This document shows, one piece after another, positions 8,796 through 17,847 of a stretch of 64,000 nt of DNA. The translations under genes and the position numbers were made by a program. The stretch's first letter is position 1. Every line of letters begins with the position of its first letter. This DNA is from Cognataquiflexum aquatile (GTDB taxonomy: Bacteria; Bacteroidota; Bacteroidia; Cytophagales; Cyclobacteriaceae): positions 310,001 to 374,000 of the forward strand of contig NZ_QMIK01000005.1 of NCBI RefSeq assembly GCF_003316845.1, written 5' to 3'. The notes under the pieces were generated by a model that ran no database searches, had not been told where the DNA came from, and was given only the letters and a program-made list of their open reading frames with translations.

Positions 8796-10205
8796 AAAAA
8801 CCGGTCCAACAAAGCTCGTACTGATTCGATCAATGACTTCCCCGTTTTGCATCAACAGTAAGGTAACATCTTCCTGATTGACCTCCATGTCTTTTTGATC
8901 TTTTACCAAAAAGAACCTTCCGTCAAATTTTGCCTGACCATCCAAGGTCCAATTTTGGTCCCCGACCACTTCTACCGAGTATTTATCGTTTTCTGCCACC
9001 AGGGCTACCTGTTGGGCATCAAATGTCTTATTGATAAAACTTACTTCGTAAAGGTTACTGATCTGACCGGTATCCCTAGCCTGATAAGTCATTCCCCTAA
9101 ACCTCGTAACCGTAGCAGCCAAATCTTCCCTCGTGGCTATCAATGCGATAAATGCCCCCATCAAAATCACCAACATTGCTGAATAGACTTTCACCCTTGT
9201 TGTAATCAGTTTTTGGGTGCGGTGCATCACACTGTTGTCGGAAGCATACCTGATCAAACCTTCCGGCCTGTCAACTTTCACCATCACTTCATCACATACA
9301 TCAATACAGGCTGTACAGTTGACGCACTCCATCTGCACGCCGTTGCGTATGTCAATCCCTGTGGGACAAACCTGAACACAAAGTCCACAGTCGATACAAT
9401 CACCTTTTGGTTCCTCTTCAATCTTGTTTTTGCGGATCGGTCCCCGAGGCTCACCCCTGACATGGTCATAGGTGACATTGATGGAATTTGCATCAAGCAA
9501 AACCCCCTGCAGCCTACCATATGGGCAAACCACGATACATGCCTGCTCCCGAAACCATGAAAACACAAAAAGGAAAATCCCGGTAAACGCCATCAGACCT
9601 ATAAACCCGGACATGTGTGCAGATGGTGGCTGACTGATGATTTCCATCACTTGGTCGACACCTATCAGGTAGGCCATCACCAAATGTGAAATCAAAAGTG
9701 AGATCACCACAAAGATGGTCATCTTCAAACCTTTCTTCCAGATTTTCTCACTGTTCCAAGGCATGTCATTGAGCTTCCTCTGTTGGTTGGCATCGCCTTC
9801 AATGGCGTACTCTATTTTTCGAAAAACCATTTCCAAAAACAAAGTCTGGGGACAAGCCCAACCACAAAATATCCTGCCAAATACTGCTGTGAAAAGAATG
9901 ATAAAAACAAAGAATATCAACAACAGAAAAATCAGCAAATGGGTGTCCTGAGGCCAAAATGCAGCCCCAAAAATGATGAACTTTCTCTCGAAGATGTTAA
10001 AGAGCATGTAAGGTCTTCCACCGACTTGTATAAATGGACCCGCAAACAAAATGGCAAGAAGCACCCATGAAAGGTAAGTCCTCCACTTATAAAATTTGCC
10101 GGATACCTTTTTCGGATAGATCCAGTTCCGTTTTCCCTCCGAACTTACCGAAGCCAGTGAATCACGAAAATGTTCCGGATCTAAATTTGGATTAATCTTA
10201 CTCAT
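8784..10205 (-). CDS. ccoG: Cytochrome c oxidase accessory protein CcoG (FixG/RdxA)
   Basis: 473 residues. It has several membrane helices (about 41-60, 85-110, 155-180, 200-220, 340-360), a polyferredoxin-type core with CGWACPQT near residue 118, and two ferredoxin-like motifs, CIDCGLCVQVCP and CVNCTACIDVCD, between about residues 270 and 310. The C-terminal domain is Ig-like and periplasmic. CcoG is reported to be a Cu(II) reductase/assembly factor for cbb3 oxidase. The last codons and the stop lie inside a heptanucleotide repeat. An 88-bp gap with a hairpin separates it from ccoP. Confidence 0.93.
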   Translation of the reverse strand: MSKINPNLDPEHFRDSLASVSSEGKRNWIYPKKVSGKFYKWRTYLSWVLLAILFAGPFIQVGGRPYMLFNIFERKFIIFGAAFWPQDTHLLIFLLLIFFVFIILFTAVFGRIFCGWACPQTLFLEMVFRKIEYAIEGDANQQRKLNDMPWNSEKIWKKGLKMTIFVVISLLISHLVMAYLIGVDQVMEIISQPPSAHMSGFIGLMAFTGIFLFVFSWFREQACIVVCPYGRLQGVLLDANSINVTYDHVRGEPRGPIRKNKIEEEPKGDCIDCGLCVQVCPTGIDIRNGVQMECVNCTACIDVCDEVMVKVDRPEGLIRYASDNSVMHRTQKLITTRVKVYSAMLVILMGAFIALIATREDLAATVTRFRGMTYQARDTGQISNLYEVSFINKTFDAQQVALVAENDKYSVEVVGDQNWTLDGQAKFDGRFFLVKDQKDMEVNQEDVTLLLMQNGEVIDRISTSFVGPVFSNQ

Positions 10206-10257
10206 AGACTTCGAATTGAAAATTTAAATTACCCTAACTGTGGTTTGGTAATTTTAA

Positions 10258-10284
10258 CCCCTGAGCAGAAATTCTACTCAGGGG
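10258..10284 (-). terminator. Intergenic hairpin between ccoP and ccoG
   Basis: Perfect 8-bp stem CCCCTGAG/CTCAGGGG with an 11-nt loop, 10 bp after the ccoP stop. On the transcribed strand only TTAAAATT follows, so this is more likely an RNA-stability or attenuation hairpin than a full terminator. Confidence 0.5.
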
Positions 10285-10293
10285 AATTATTTT

Positions 10294-11241
10294 TTAATTG
10301 GTTGCAGCAACCGCCTCGACCACAACAGGCGCTGCTACAGAATCTGTTTTGGCAGGTTCCGGAGCTCCCGCAGGGACATACTTTTCTCCTTCTGCCGCCT
10401 TAGGGTTGGCAGGCGTGGTTCCTTGAAGTGTCTTGATGAAGCTGGCGACTTGTTGCATTTGTTCTGGACTTAACTGGTCTTGCCACGGAATCATTCCTTT
10501 TTCCGGCACACCGTATTTGATCACCTTGAAGATGTCATTGATCGATCCGCCGTGTTTCCAATATTCATCCGTAAGGTTAGATCCTACACCACCTCCACCG
10601 TCTTGTGCATGACATGCCACGCAGTTGGTGCTATATATACTCTGTCCTGCCGCAATGGCAGCGGGAGTCTCATCAAATACCACTGAAGTTTCATCAATGC
10701 TGCTGACCGCAAGGGCTTTGTACTCTTCTATCTGTATGGCTGCAATTCTCTGTTCTTCTGCATATTCTTCAAGTTGGGTTTTGCCCAAGCCCAAAACAGT
10801 AAAGTAGGTGAAATAAATCACAGCAAAGCCTATGGTAAGATAGAACACGTTGACTAACCATGGTGGCATGTGGTTGTCAAGTTCCACAATACCGTCAAAA
10901 CTGTGTTCCTTCATGAGTGCTTTCTCTTCTTTACTTCCCACAGGCTTCATTTTTCCTGTGACGTATTTGATTTTAAACTCATCCCACCAAGAAGGCTGAT
11001 TTGCCATTTCGGGATTCTCTTTTCTGAATACCGCACTCATAAACGTCATCAGATAAATCATTAAAACCAGCAACAAAACAATGACCCCTAGTACAACTCC
11101 CAGGATCACCAGGAGCGTCAGTTGGGTACTGTCCATATTTTGAAGATTGGCAAACCATGTAGATTCGCTTGTCTGTGCGAATGTAGGAAGTGCTGAAAAC
11201 ATCCCTACCAATAGTAGAAATAAGGATTTAAACTTTTTCAT
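10294..11241 (-). CDS. ccoP: cbb3-type oxidase diheme-subunit homologue with a single heme c (CcoP)
   Basis: 315 residues from the ATG at 11241; an upstream ATG at 11268 would add nine residues and overlap ccoQ more. From 11241 a signal-like helix (MKKFKSLFLLL) ends in TFAQ. A second helix (about residues 45-70), the CcoP N-terminal domain with WWDEF and HSFDGIVELDNHMPPWL, a third helix, and one cytochrome c motif, NCVACH, follow. Classical CcoP has two hemes; here there is only one. It would carry electrons to CcoO/CcoN. The C-terminal tail is Ala/Pro-rich. The start overlaps ccoQ by 14 bp. Confidence 0.88.
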   Translation of the reverse strand: MKKFKSLFLLLVGMFSALPTFAQTSESTWFANLQNMDSTQLTLLVILGVVLGVIVLLLVLMIYLMTFMSAVFRKENPEMANQPSWWDEFKIKYVTGKMKPVGSKEEKALMKEHSFDGIVELDNHMPPWLVNVFYLTIGFAVIYFTYFTVLGLGKTQLEEYAEEQRIAAIQIEEYKALAVSSIDETSVVFDETPAAIAAGQSIYSTNCVACHAQDGGGGVGSNLTDEYWKHGGSINDIFKVIKYGVPEKGMIPWQDQLSPEQMQQVASFIKTLQGTTPANPKAAEGEKYVPAGAPEPAKTDSVAAPVVVEAVAATN

Positions 11242-11419
11242 AGCCTTCGATATTTTGTGGTTCGTCATTGAAAGGCATTTCCTTCATGTGGTTGATGTAT
11301 TTTTTGTCCACACTGATCACCCAGATAAACATTCCTATAAAGAAAATCACGAAGATCAACAAGGAGATGATGGGATAGATTTCTATGTTCTCGATGGAAC
11401 TTAATATGTCCTTTTTCAT
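11228..11419 (-). CDS. ccoQ: CcoQ-like small membrane subunit of cbb3 oxidase
   Basis: 63 residues with one membrane helix (about 17-38, LLIFVIFFIGMFIWV) and a charged C-terminal tail. Size, single helix and position between ccoNO and ccoP match CcoQ, which stabilises the cbb3 complex. Sequence similarity in this family is low, so the name rests mostly on position. It overlaps the ccoP start. Confidence 0.75.
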   Translation of the reverse strand: MKKDILSSIENIEIYPIISLLIFVIFFIGMFIWVISVDKKYINHMKEMPFNDEPQNIEGYEKV

Positions 11420-11431
11420 AGTTCCTGATAT

Positions 11432-13564
11432 TTATGGGTTAGAGGCTGTAGTTTTTTTGATATCTGTTCCCAATCTCTGCAGATAAGCGATCAATGCGAC
11501 CATTTCAGATTCAGGCATTACTTCGACGCCCGCAGTCTTAAGGTTGGCGGCTATCTTGTTGGCCTGCAAAGTCAGGTCTGCGTTTGCCTGTGCATCATAA
11601 CCTTCTGGATAGGGCACTCCCAATTTTTGAAGGGTTCGGATTTTTGCGGGCACATCAGCATGGTCCATGATATTGGTAGCCAACCATGGATAAGGCGGCA
11701 TCAATGATCCCGGTGACATGGATGTAGGATCTACCATGTGGTGATAATGCCAGCTATCAGGATATTTCCCTCCTTCTCTATGTAAGTCCGGACCAGTTCG
11801 CTTGGAACCCCAAAGGAATGGTCTGTCATAAACAAACTCTCCTGCTTTGGAATATTCTCCATACCGCTCTGTCTCAGAACGGAATGGCCTGATCATCTGT
11901 GAGTGACAACCCACACAACCATGAGATATATACAAATCCCTTCCCTGAAGTTCAAGCGGGGTATAAGGAGTTACACTTGAAATCGTCGGCACATTTGATT
12001 TTACCAAGATTGTAGGAATGATCTCTATGGCTCCTCCTATCAAGATGGCAATGGTAGCCAAAACAGTAAAGAAAACAGGCTTTCTCTCCCATGCCCTGTG
12101 CCAGTATTCTCCCGGTTCAGCAACATATGGTTTCAAAGCTGGTGCTTCATCAGCCTCTTCAGCCATGAATTTACCCTGCTGTGCTGTTTTCACCATATTG
12201 TATACCAACAAGAATGCTCCCGCCAAATACAATAGGCCTCCAAAAGCCCTCAATATATACATAGGTTTGATTTGGATGACTGTTTCCAAGAAATTTGGAT
12301 AAGCCAATCTACCGGCTTCGGTAAATTCTTTCCACATCAATGACTGGGTCAAAGCCGCGACATACATAGGCAGCGCATAGAAAATAATCCCTATTGTACC
12401 CATCCAGAAGTGGGTCGTGGCAAGTTTGGTAGAATAAAGGTTTGTCTTCCACATTTTTGGCCATAACCAATACAGCATGGCAAAAGTAAAGAAGCCGTTC
12501 CATCCCAAACCTCCGATGTGCACATGTGCCACTATCCAGTCAGTATAGTGGGCAATGGCATTTACGTTTTTCAATGAAAGCAAAGGTCCTTCAAAAGTGG
12601 ACATACCGTAAGCTGTAACGGCTACAACCATGAATTTCAAAACAGGATCAACCCTTACCTTATCCCAAGCTCCTCTCAAAGTCAAAAGGCCATTGACCAT
12701 ACCTCCCCAAGAAGGCGCAATCAACATCACTGAGAAAACAGTACCCAATACCTGTGCCCATTCCGGCAAAGCGGTGTATAGAAGATGGTGAGGACCTGCC
12801 CAGATATACAAGAAAATCAATGACCAAAAGTGGATAATGGAAAGCTTGTAAGAATAAACAGGTCTATTGGCCGCTTTTGGCAAATAGTAATACATCAATC
12901 CCAAGAATGGCGTAGTAAGGAAGAATGCAACTGCATTGTGTCCATACCACCACTGAACCAAAGCATCCTGAACACCCGCATATGCTGAGTAACTTTTCAA
13001 AAAAGATACCGGCAATGCAAGGGAATTGAAGATGTGGAGAACTGCGACAGTAACGAATGAAGCCAAATAGAACCAAATGGCGACGTACATGTGCTTTTCT
13101 CTTCTTTTGATCAGGGCACCGATCATATTGGCACCAAAAGCAACCCATACTATGGCTATCAAAATGTCAATCGGCCATTCTAATTCTGCATATTCCTTGG
13201 AGGTGGTCAAACCTAAAGGAAGGGTGATGGCAGCCAATAGAATGATCAATTGCCAACCCCAAAAGTGGAACCAGCTGAGGGCTTTGTTCCACATGGGCGT
13301 TTTCAATAGTCTAGGCATGGAGTAATAAATCCCTGCGAAAATCGCGTTCCCCACAAAGGCGAAAATCACCGCATTGGTATGTAGCGGTCTGATTCTTCCG
13401 AATGTGGTGTAGGGATTTCCCAAATTGGCCTCGGGCAAAAACAGCTGGGTGGCTGCAATGACCCCGACCAGCATTCCGACAAGGCCCCAAGCTATGGTGG
13501 CGACGCCGAAGTACTTTACGATCTTATTGTCGTAACTGAACTGTTCAAGTGTTGTTCCTGGCAT
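11432..13564 (-). CDS. ccoNO: Fused cbb3-type cytochrome c oxidase subunits I and II (CcoNO)
   Basis: 710 residues. Residues 1 to about 470 form the 12-helix CcoN core, with IRPLHTNAVIFAF (heme b ligand His), WWYGHNAVAFF (CuB region) and DWIVAHVHIGGLGWNGF (heme ligands). After a linker, the CcoO part (from about 490) has a membrane anchor and one heme c motif, GCVGCHSQMIRPFRSE, plus a distal Met region. CcoN and CcoO are separate genes in Proteobacteria; the fusion is usual in Bacteroidota. The enzyme reduces oxygen to water at low oxygen tension and pumps protons across the inner membrane. Confidence 0.95.
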   Translation of the reverse strand: MPGTTLEQFSYDNKIVKYFGVATIAWGLVGMLVGVIAATQLFLPEANLGNPYTTFGRIRPLHTNAVIFAFVGNAIFAGIYYSMPRLLKTPMWNKALSWFHFWGWQLIILLAAITLPLGLTTSKEYAELEWPIDILIAIVWVAFGANMIGALIKRREKHMYVAIWFYLASFVTVAVLHIFNSLALPVSFLKSYSAYAGVQDALVQWWYGHNAVAFFLTTPFLGLMYYYLPKAANRPVYSYKLSIIHFWSLIFLYIWAGPHHLLYTALPEWAQVLGTVFSVMLIAPSWGGMVNGLLTLRGAWDKVRVDPVLKFMVVAVTAYGMSTFEGPLLSLKNVNAIAHYTDWIVAHVHIGGLGWNGFFTFAMLYWLWPKMWKTNLYSTKLATTHFWMGTIGIIFYALPMYVAALTQSLMWKEFTEAGRLAYPNFLETVIQIKPMYILRAFGGLLYLAGAFLLVYNMVKTAQQGKFMAEEADEAPALKPYVAEPGEYWHRAWERKPVFFTVLATIAILIGGAIEIIPTILVKSNVPTISSVTPYTPLELQGRDLYISHGCVGCHSQMIRPFRSETERYGEYSKAGEFVYDRPFLWGSKRTGPDLHREGGKYPDSWHYHHMVDPTSMSPGSLMPPYPWLATNIMDHADVPAKIRTLQKLGVPYPEGYDAQANADLTLQANKIAANLKTAGVEVMPESEMVALIAYLQRLGTDIKKTTASNP

Positions 13565-13566
13565 AC

Positions 13567-13755
13567 TTACTTAGATTTTGTTGATGGTGATGGTTCTTTT
13601 TTATCTTTGGTTTTTGGTTCATTTTCAAACAGGATCCGGATAGCCGGGGTATGGTTGTCATCAAACTGTCCTCCTTTCATCGCCCTGAAAAACAGGAAAA
13701 GAAAAGATCCGGCGAGAATGAGACTGATTGCGATCAATACAAATATTACTTCCAT
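13567..13755 (-). CDS. ccoS: cbb3-type oxidase assembly protein CcoS
   Basis: 62 residues with one N-terminal helix (residues 3-24) followed by the family motif FRAMKGGQFDD and a short tail containing AIRILFE. CcoS is needed for insertion of heme b/CuB into CcoN. It sits 2 bp after ccoI and 2 bp before ccoNO, so the three are tightly coupled. Confidence 0.9.
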   Translation of the reverse strand: MEVIFVLIAISLILAGSFLFLFFRAMKGGQFDDNHTPAIRILFENEPKTKDKKEPSPSTKSK

Positions 13756-13757
13756 GA

Positions 13758-16196
13758 TTACCAGATTTTGTCTTTTAAGCCCCTTCTGTAGGCGAGATAG
13801 TTGGTGGTCAGCGTGGTAAACACCACTACCGAAATACTACTGATCGGCATCAGGATGGCGCAGAATACAGGACTCACCAGTCCCTGTACTGCAAAGTACA
13901 CCCCGACTAAATTGTAAGTAAAGCTCAATCCAAAACTGGCTTTGATAATTTTTCTACTGGTTTTTGTAAAATCCAAAAAGGCAGGAAGCTTTTGGATCAT
14001 TGCTGCATCCATGATGGCATCTGAAGCGGGTGAAAAATTGGTGATTTTGTCCGTCAGCGCTATACCGACCTGACTTTCCCTCAAAGCGCCCGCATCATTG
14101 AGTCCATCCCCAATCATGAGGGTATGGGCACCGTTTTGGTTCAGGTTTTTGATGTAAGCAAGTTTGTCGCTTGGCCCCTGATTGAAGTTCATCAAAATAT
14201 GATTTCCAAAAACTTTGGTCAGATTCACACGCTCATGGTCCTGATCTCCAGAAAGAAAGTGAACAGGCAACTTCACTTTGATTTCCGAAACCACATTTTC
14301 TATCCCTTTGCGAAGTCCGCTTTGGATGAAAAAATAGCCCAATAAAGTGTCCTCAACCGCAAAAAAAACAAGGTTCCCGCCCTCAGGCAAACCTTCTGTC
14401 TTTGCTCCCACAAAGTCTGCTGAGCCCAACCTTATTTCTTGTGATTTGTAAATTGTCCTGAGACCTTTTCCTGAAATTTCCTCCACTTCCTCAAGTTTGA
14501 TGGCTTTGACACCATCAAGCCATGAATTGACCCTGTTGCTGAGTGCATGGGTGGATTGGCTAACCAGGGATTTGATGATGGATTTGGATTCAGCCGAAAG
14601 CGGCTCTCCAAAATATCTGACAGAAGCCTCAGTAGTGGATGTCAAAGTTCCGGTCTTGTCAAATACAACAGTATCGATTTTGGCAAGCTTCTCGATAACA
14701 TGGGAGTTTTTAAGGAAGAATTTGCCCTGTCCAAATACCCGCAGCGTATTGCCAAGAGTAAAAGGTGTAGACATAGCCAATGCACAGGGACAGGTAATGA
14801 TCAATATCGAAGTGAATGCCAACACGCCCATGGAAAGCTGACCTGAAAATCCCCAATACAACAAGGCGCCCAGTGCTATTGCCAGGACTGTGAAAGTAAA
14901 CTTACCCGAAATCCTGTTTGCCAAAGATTCAAGGCTGTTGACCTTTTCTTTTTCGAAAGAATCATTGTTCCACAAATCTGTCAAATAGCCCTGAGATGGC
15001 GATTTTTGTACGGTCAAGGTCAATGCTTTTCCCTTTTGTCGTCCACCTGCATAGATCAACTCTCCTTTTCTTTTGGCAACAGGAACTTCCTCTCCAGTCA
15101 CAAAACTGTAATCTATAAATGCTTCTCCTTCTAATAATATGCTGTCAGCGGGAATCAATTCCTCATTTCTGACTTTGATGATATCGCCAACGTTTAGCTT
15201 GATCAAAGGAATAACCTCTTCCTCATCCCGGACCAATTTGGTGACGGCAACAGGAAAATAGGATTTGTAATCCCTGTCAAATGAAAGCGTATCGTAAGTT
15301 TTCTGTTGGTAAAATTTGCCGATCAAAAGGAAAAAAAGCAAGCCGCCCAAAGTGTCCATGTAGCCTTCGTTTCCCAAAATGAAAATATCGAAAAGGCTGT
15401 AGGTAAATAGAGTGACTATCCCAATAGCAATCGGCACATCCATATTTACTGCCTTATTGCGGATGGAAAGCCAGGCCGAGCGGTAGTAATCCGTAGCGGC
15501 ATAAAAAAACACCGGCAAGGAAAGCATGACATTCAGGTAATTGAAGGTTTTTTTGAACCCTTCGCCAAGAAGTTCGGCTTCTGCAAAATACTCCGGCAAG
15601 CTGAAGAGCATCATATTGCCAAAGCAAAATCCGGCCACAGCAAGTTTGTAAATCAGTTTTTTATCGGTGACTTCAACAGTCTTTTTGTCGGCATCTGCCA
15701 AGTTGATGGTGGGCTCATACCCAATGCGGGAAAGCAGCCTGACCACTTCTTTGAGGCTTATTTTATCGTGGAGGTACTTGACCTGGACTTTCTTTTTGAT
15801 GAATTCGACCCTTCCGGAAATTATGGCTGGGTGAAGTTTATGGAGGTTTTCAAGAAGCCAGATACAGGAAGCGCAATGGATCAGTGGAATGGAAAATGTT
15901 ATATGGGTTTCATCGCTGTTTTGGAAATCAACCAACTTCCTGACAATATCCTTGTCGTCAAGGTAATCAAACCTGTTGTCCCTCCCGGAAACTGACTTTT
16001 GGCTCAGCCCTGGCTTGTCGGCTATTTCGTAATAAGTACAAAGGTCACTTTCACTCAGGACTTCGTAAACGAGTTTACATCCGGTACAGCAAAAATCTTT
16101 TTCTCCGATATGAAGAATTTCATCTTTGCATTCCTCCCCGCAGTGGTAGCAAGTGGAAGTTTCCCGTCTGATGGATGTATTGACCTGATTTGACAT
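13758..16196 (-). CDS. ccoI: Copper-transporting P-type ATPase CcoI/FixI
   Basis: 812 residues from the ATG at 16196 (MSNQVNTS); a TTG three codons upstream is less likely. The N-terminus has a Cys-rich metal-binding domain (CYHCGEEC, CCTGC) and a heavy-metal-associated domain with HCASC near residue 110. Eight membrane helices surround the CPC translocation motif (TCPCALAMSTPF near residue 478), the phosphorylation site DKTGTLTS, and MIGDGLNDAG. CcoI supplies copper for the CuB centre of cbb3 oxidase. As first gene of the operon it lies just downstream of a Crp/Fnr-like palindrome. Confidence 0.94.
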   Translation of the reverse strand: MSNQVNTSIRRETSTCYHCGEECKDEILHIGEKDFCCTGCKLVYEVLSESDLCTYYEIADKPGLSQKSVSGRDNRFDYLDDKDIVRKLVDFQNSDETHITFSIPLIHCASCIWLLENLHKLHPAIISGRVEFIKKKVQVKYLHDKISLKEVVRLLSRIGYEPTINLADADKKTVEVTDKKLIYKLAVAGFCFGNMMLFSLPEYFAEAELLGEGFKKTFNYLNVMLSLPVFFYAATDYYRSAWLSIRNKAVNMDVPIAIGIVTLFTYSLFDIFILGNEGYMDTLGGLLFFLLIGKFYQQKTYDTLSFDRDYKSYFPVAVTKLVRDEEEVIPLIKLNVGDIIKVRNEELIPADSILLEGEAFIDYSFVTGEEVPVAKRKGELIYAGGRQKGKALTLTVQKSPSQGYLTDLWNNDSFEKEKVNSLESLANRISGKFTFTVLAIALGALLYWGFSGQLSMGVLAFTSILIITCPCALAMSTPFTLGNTLRVFGQGKFFLKNSHVIEKLAKIDTVVFDKTGTLTSTTEASVRYFGEPLSAESKSIIKSLVSQSTHALSNRVNSWLDGVKAIKLEEVEEISGKGLRTIYKSQEIRLGSADFVGAKTEGLPEGGNLVFFAVEDTLLGYFFIQSGLRKGIENVVSEIKVKLPVHFLSGDQDHERVNLTKVFGNHILMNFNQGPSDKLAYIKNLNQNGAHTLMIGDGLNDAGALRESQVGIALTDKITNFSPASDAIMDAAMIQKLPAFLDFTKTSRKIIKASFGLSFTYNLVGVYFAVQGLVSPVFCAILMPISSISVVVFTTLTTNYLAYRRGLKDKIW

Positions 16197-16228
16197 TTGG
16201 TACAATTTAGCTAGATAAAACCCTTAAA

Positions 16229-16248
16229 AACATGACAAAAATCATCTA
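16229..16248 (-). promoter_or_regulatory. Candidate Crp/Fnr-type operator upstream of the cbb3 operon
   Basis: AACATGA, six bases, TCAT: a TGA-N6-TCA core like the one used by Crp/Fnr-family regulators. It is centred about 42 bp upstream of the ccoI start codon. The same AACATGA-N6-TCAT core occurs as a perfect palindrome at 16963-16984 in front of the next leftward gene. Confidence 0.45.
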
Positions 16249-16258
16249 ATTCAATGAT

Positions 16259-16894
16259 TTAAAAGGCCAGATAAAAGGACAAGCGATCGTACCACATACC
16301 GCCTTTATAAAAATGAAAAAGGACTTTGGCTAAATCTGACTGATAATTTTTTGTAGTCACCAATAGGGTGCAATGGTGTTTGACAGCATAGGACCAAAAG
16401 TCACCGATCCTGTTGAAATTAAATTTGATAAAAGAAGTTTCAGCAGTCGAACCTGTCACGAGTTGCACGATTTCTTGTTCTTCCCTCATTTTTGACTTGG
16501 GAATAAAGCTGGGCGAAATGATGGTTGCTTTGCTGTTTTTGATATTATCCTGAAAAAGTTCTATGAAGTTTTTGATTAATCTTGCAGATGCAGGAGTCCC
16601 ATCATAATGAAAAAGCAGGTTTTCAGTGGACATTTCTTTGTCATAAAGAAGAACAGGGATTCCGCAGGGTTCATTCTCTAATGCTTTTGGTTTTTCAAGT
16701 CCGTGAAGCCAATCGAGTACTTCAGGCAGGTGGGCGGTATAAAGTGTCGGACCCTCTTCAGGATTGCACATTATAGTCTTTCCTCCTTTTGTAAGGTTTC
16801 TTGGGAATCCGGAAGGCAACCGGTCACAGTAATGTGACTTAATCATTGCTTCAGGAACCGCAAAATTTACCGGGTTGTCAACTTTCGAAACCAT
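16259..16894 (-). CDS. Uncharacterised protein, weakly UspA-like
   Basis: 211 residues from the ATG at 16894 (MVSKVDNP); a GTG at 16915 would add seven residues but overlaps a promoter element. I see no signal peptide or membrane helix. A PVLLYDKE strand (middle), a segment similar to the response part of Usp proteins (NLLFHYDGTPASARLIKNF) and a C-terminal CTLLVTTKN followed by a basic helix suggest a degenerate universal-stress fold. There is no obvious nucleotide-binding G-x2-G-x9-G/S motif. Its promoter carries the same palindrome as ccoI, so it may be an oxygen-responsive protein. This is inference only. Confidence 0.65.
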   Translation of the reverse strand: MVSKVDNPVNFAVPEAMIKSHYCDRLPSGFPRNLTKGGKTIMCNPEEGPTLYTAHLPEVLDWLHGLEKPKALENEPCGIPVLLYDKEMSTENLLFHYDGTPASARLIKNFIELFQDNIKNSKATIISPSFIPKSKMREEQEIVQLVTGSTAETSFIKFNFNRIGDFWSYAVKHHCTLLVTTKNYQSDLAKVLFHFYKGGMWYDRLSFYLAF

Positions 16895-16914
16895 AATGTT
16901 TGAATCATTAGGCA

Positions 16915-16984
16915 CAAATCTAAATTATTGCAGAATTTTGCGGGGTGACATAAAGTAGCTACAAACATGATTAATGTCATGTTT
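16915..16984 (-). promoter_or_regulatory. Promoter with perfect Crp/Fnr-type palindrome
   Basis: On the minus strand TAGATTTG (16915-16922) matches the TAnnTTTG -7 element. No -33 TTTG is seen at the usual distance, as expected for an activated promoter. Upstream, AAACATGA-TTAATG-TCATGTTT (16963-16984) is a perfect 8-bp-arm palindrome centred about 65 bp before the inferred start of transcription. Confidence 0.5.
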
Positions 16985-17166
16985 TCTGGTAAATAGTGAT
17001 TTTTAGAATTGTTTCATTTAGTATAGAAATTGAAGTGAAAAGTCAGCAACACTTTTTTATTTGATTGAAATACAATTACTTCATGTTCCGGTCAGACTTA
17101 ATTTTTGACCAAAAAAGAGTAATCTTGGATTGATTTCTCCAACATTAATATCTCAAAATTAAAGCC

Positions 17167-17838
17167 ATGAAACATCTCCTGATAATCCCATTTCTGTTCC
17201 TCACCTTCAGTCTTTATTCTCAGTCAATTCCATTGTTTGATGGAAAATCTCTGGATGGATGGCATATGGATGTCCCTGACTTGGAAAAAGACAGCAGCAT
17301 CAGAAAACCCTTCTTGGTCAGAGAAGGCCTGCTCGTGAGCCTGGGGACGCCCAATGGGCATTTGCTTACCGACCGGGAATATGAAAATTACAGGTTGGAA
17401 GTTGAATACAGATTTGCAGGCGAGCCCGGTAACTGTGGGGTTTTGGTACATGCCTCGGGATCAAGAAATCTCTACAAGATGTTTCCCAAATCAATCGAGG
17501 TGCAGATGATGCATGAAAATGCAGGGGATTTTTGGTGTATTGTGGAAGATATCAAAGTTCCGGATATGGAAGCACGGCGTGGTCCAAAGGAAAACTGGGG
17601 AATCACCGAAGGCAAAGGAAGGCGGATTCTCAACCTGACTGATAATTCCGAAAAACCTTTGGGAGAATGGAATCATATGGTCATAGAATGCCGAGCCGAC
17701 ACCATTACAGTTTGGCTCAATGGTGACCTGGTCAACAAAGGCTATGAAGCTACCGCTACCAAAGGAAAAATAGCGCTACAAGCTGAAGGGGCTGAAGTGG
17801 AATTTAGAAAGGTATTATTGACTCCTTTGAAAAAATAA
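17167..17838 (+). CDS. DUF1080 (3-keto-disaccharide hydrolase-like) secreted protein
   Basis: 223 residues. A signal peptide (first 18 residues, ending SLYSQS) is followed by a concanavalin-like DUF1080 domain over nearly the whole length: IPLFDGKSLDGWH near residues 20-33, LLTDREYENYRLEVEYRF near 67-85, NCGVLVHA near 90 and EWNHMVIECRADTITVWLNG near 168-188. Members bind or hydrolyse sugar derivatives in the periplasm or at the surface; biochemical data exist for 3-keto-disaccharides in gut Bacteroidota. The gene stands alone, with a 270-bp region upstream and the convergent barrel gene 9 bp downstream. Confidence 0.88.
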   Translation: MKHLLIIPFLFLTFSLYSQSIPLFDGKSLDGWHMDVPDLEKDSSIRKPFLVREGLLVSLGTPNGHLLTDREYENYRLEVEYRFAGEPGNCGVLVHASGSRNLYKMFPKSIEVQMMHENAGDFWCIVEDIKVPDMEARRGPKENWGITEGKGRRILNLTDNSEKPLGEWNHMVIECRADTITVWLNGDLVNKGYEATATKGKIALQAEGAEVEFRKVLLTPLKK

Positions 17839-17847
17839 CTCTTGTAA

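Noticed and set aside
16259-16915. Use of the GTG start at 16915
   Set aside because: The codon overlaps the candidate -7 promoter box; the ATG at 16894 fits better.
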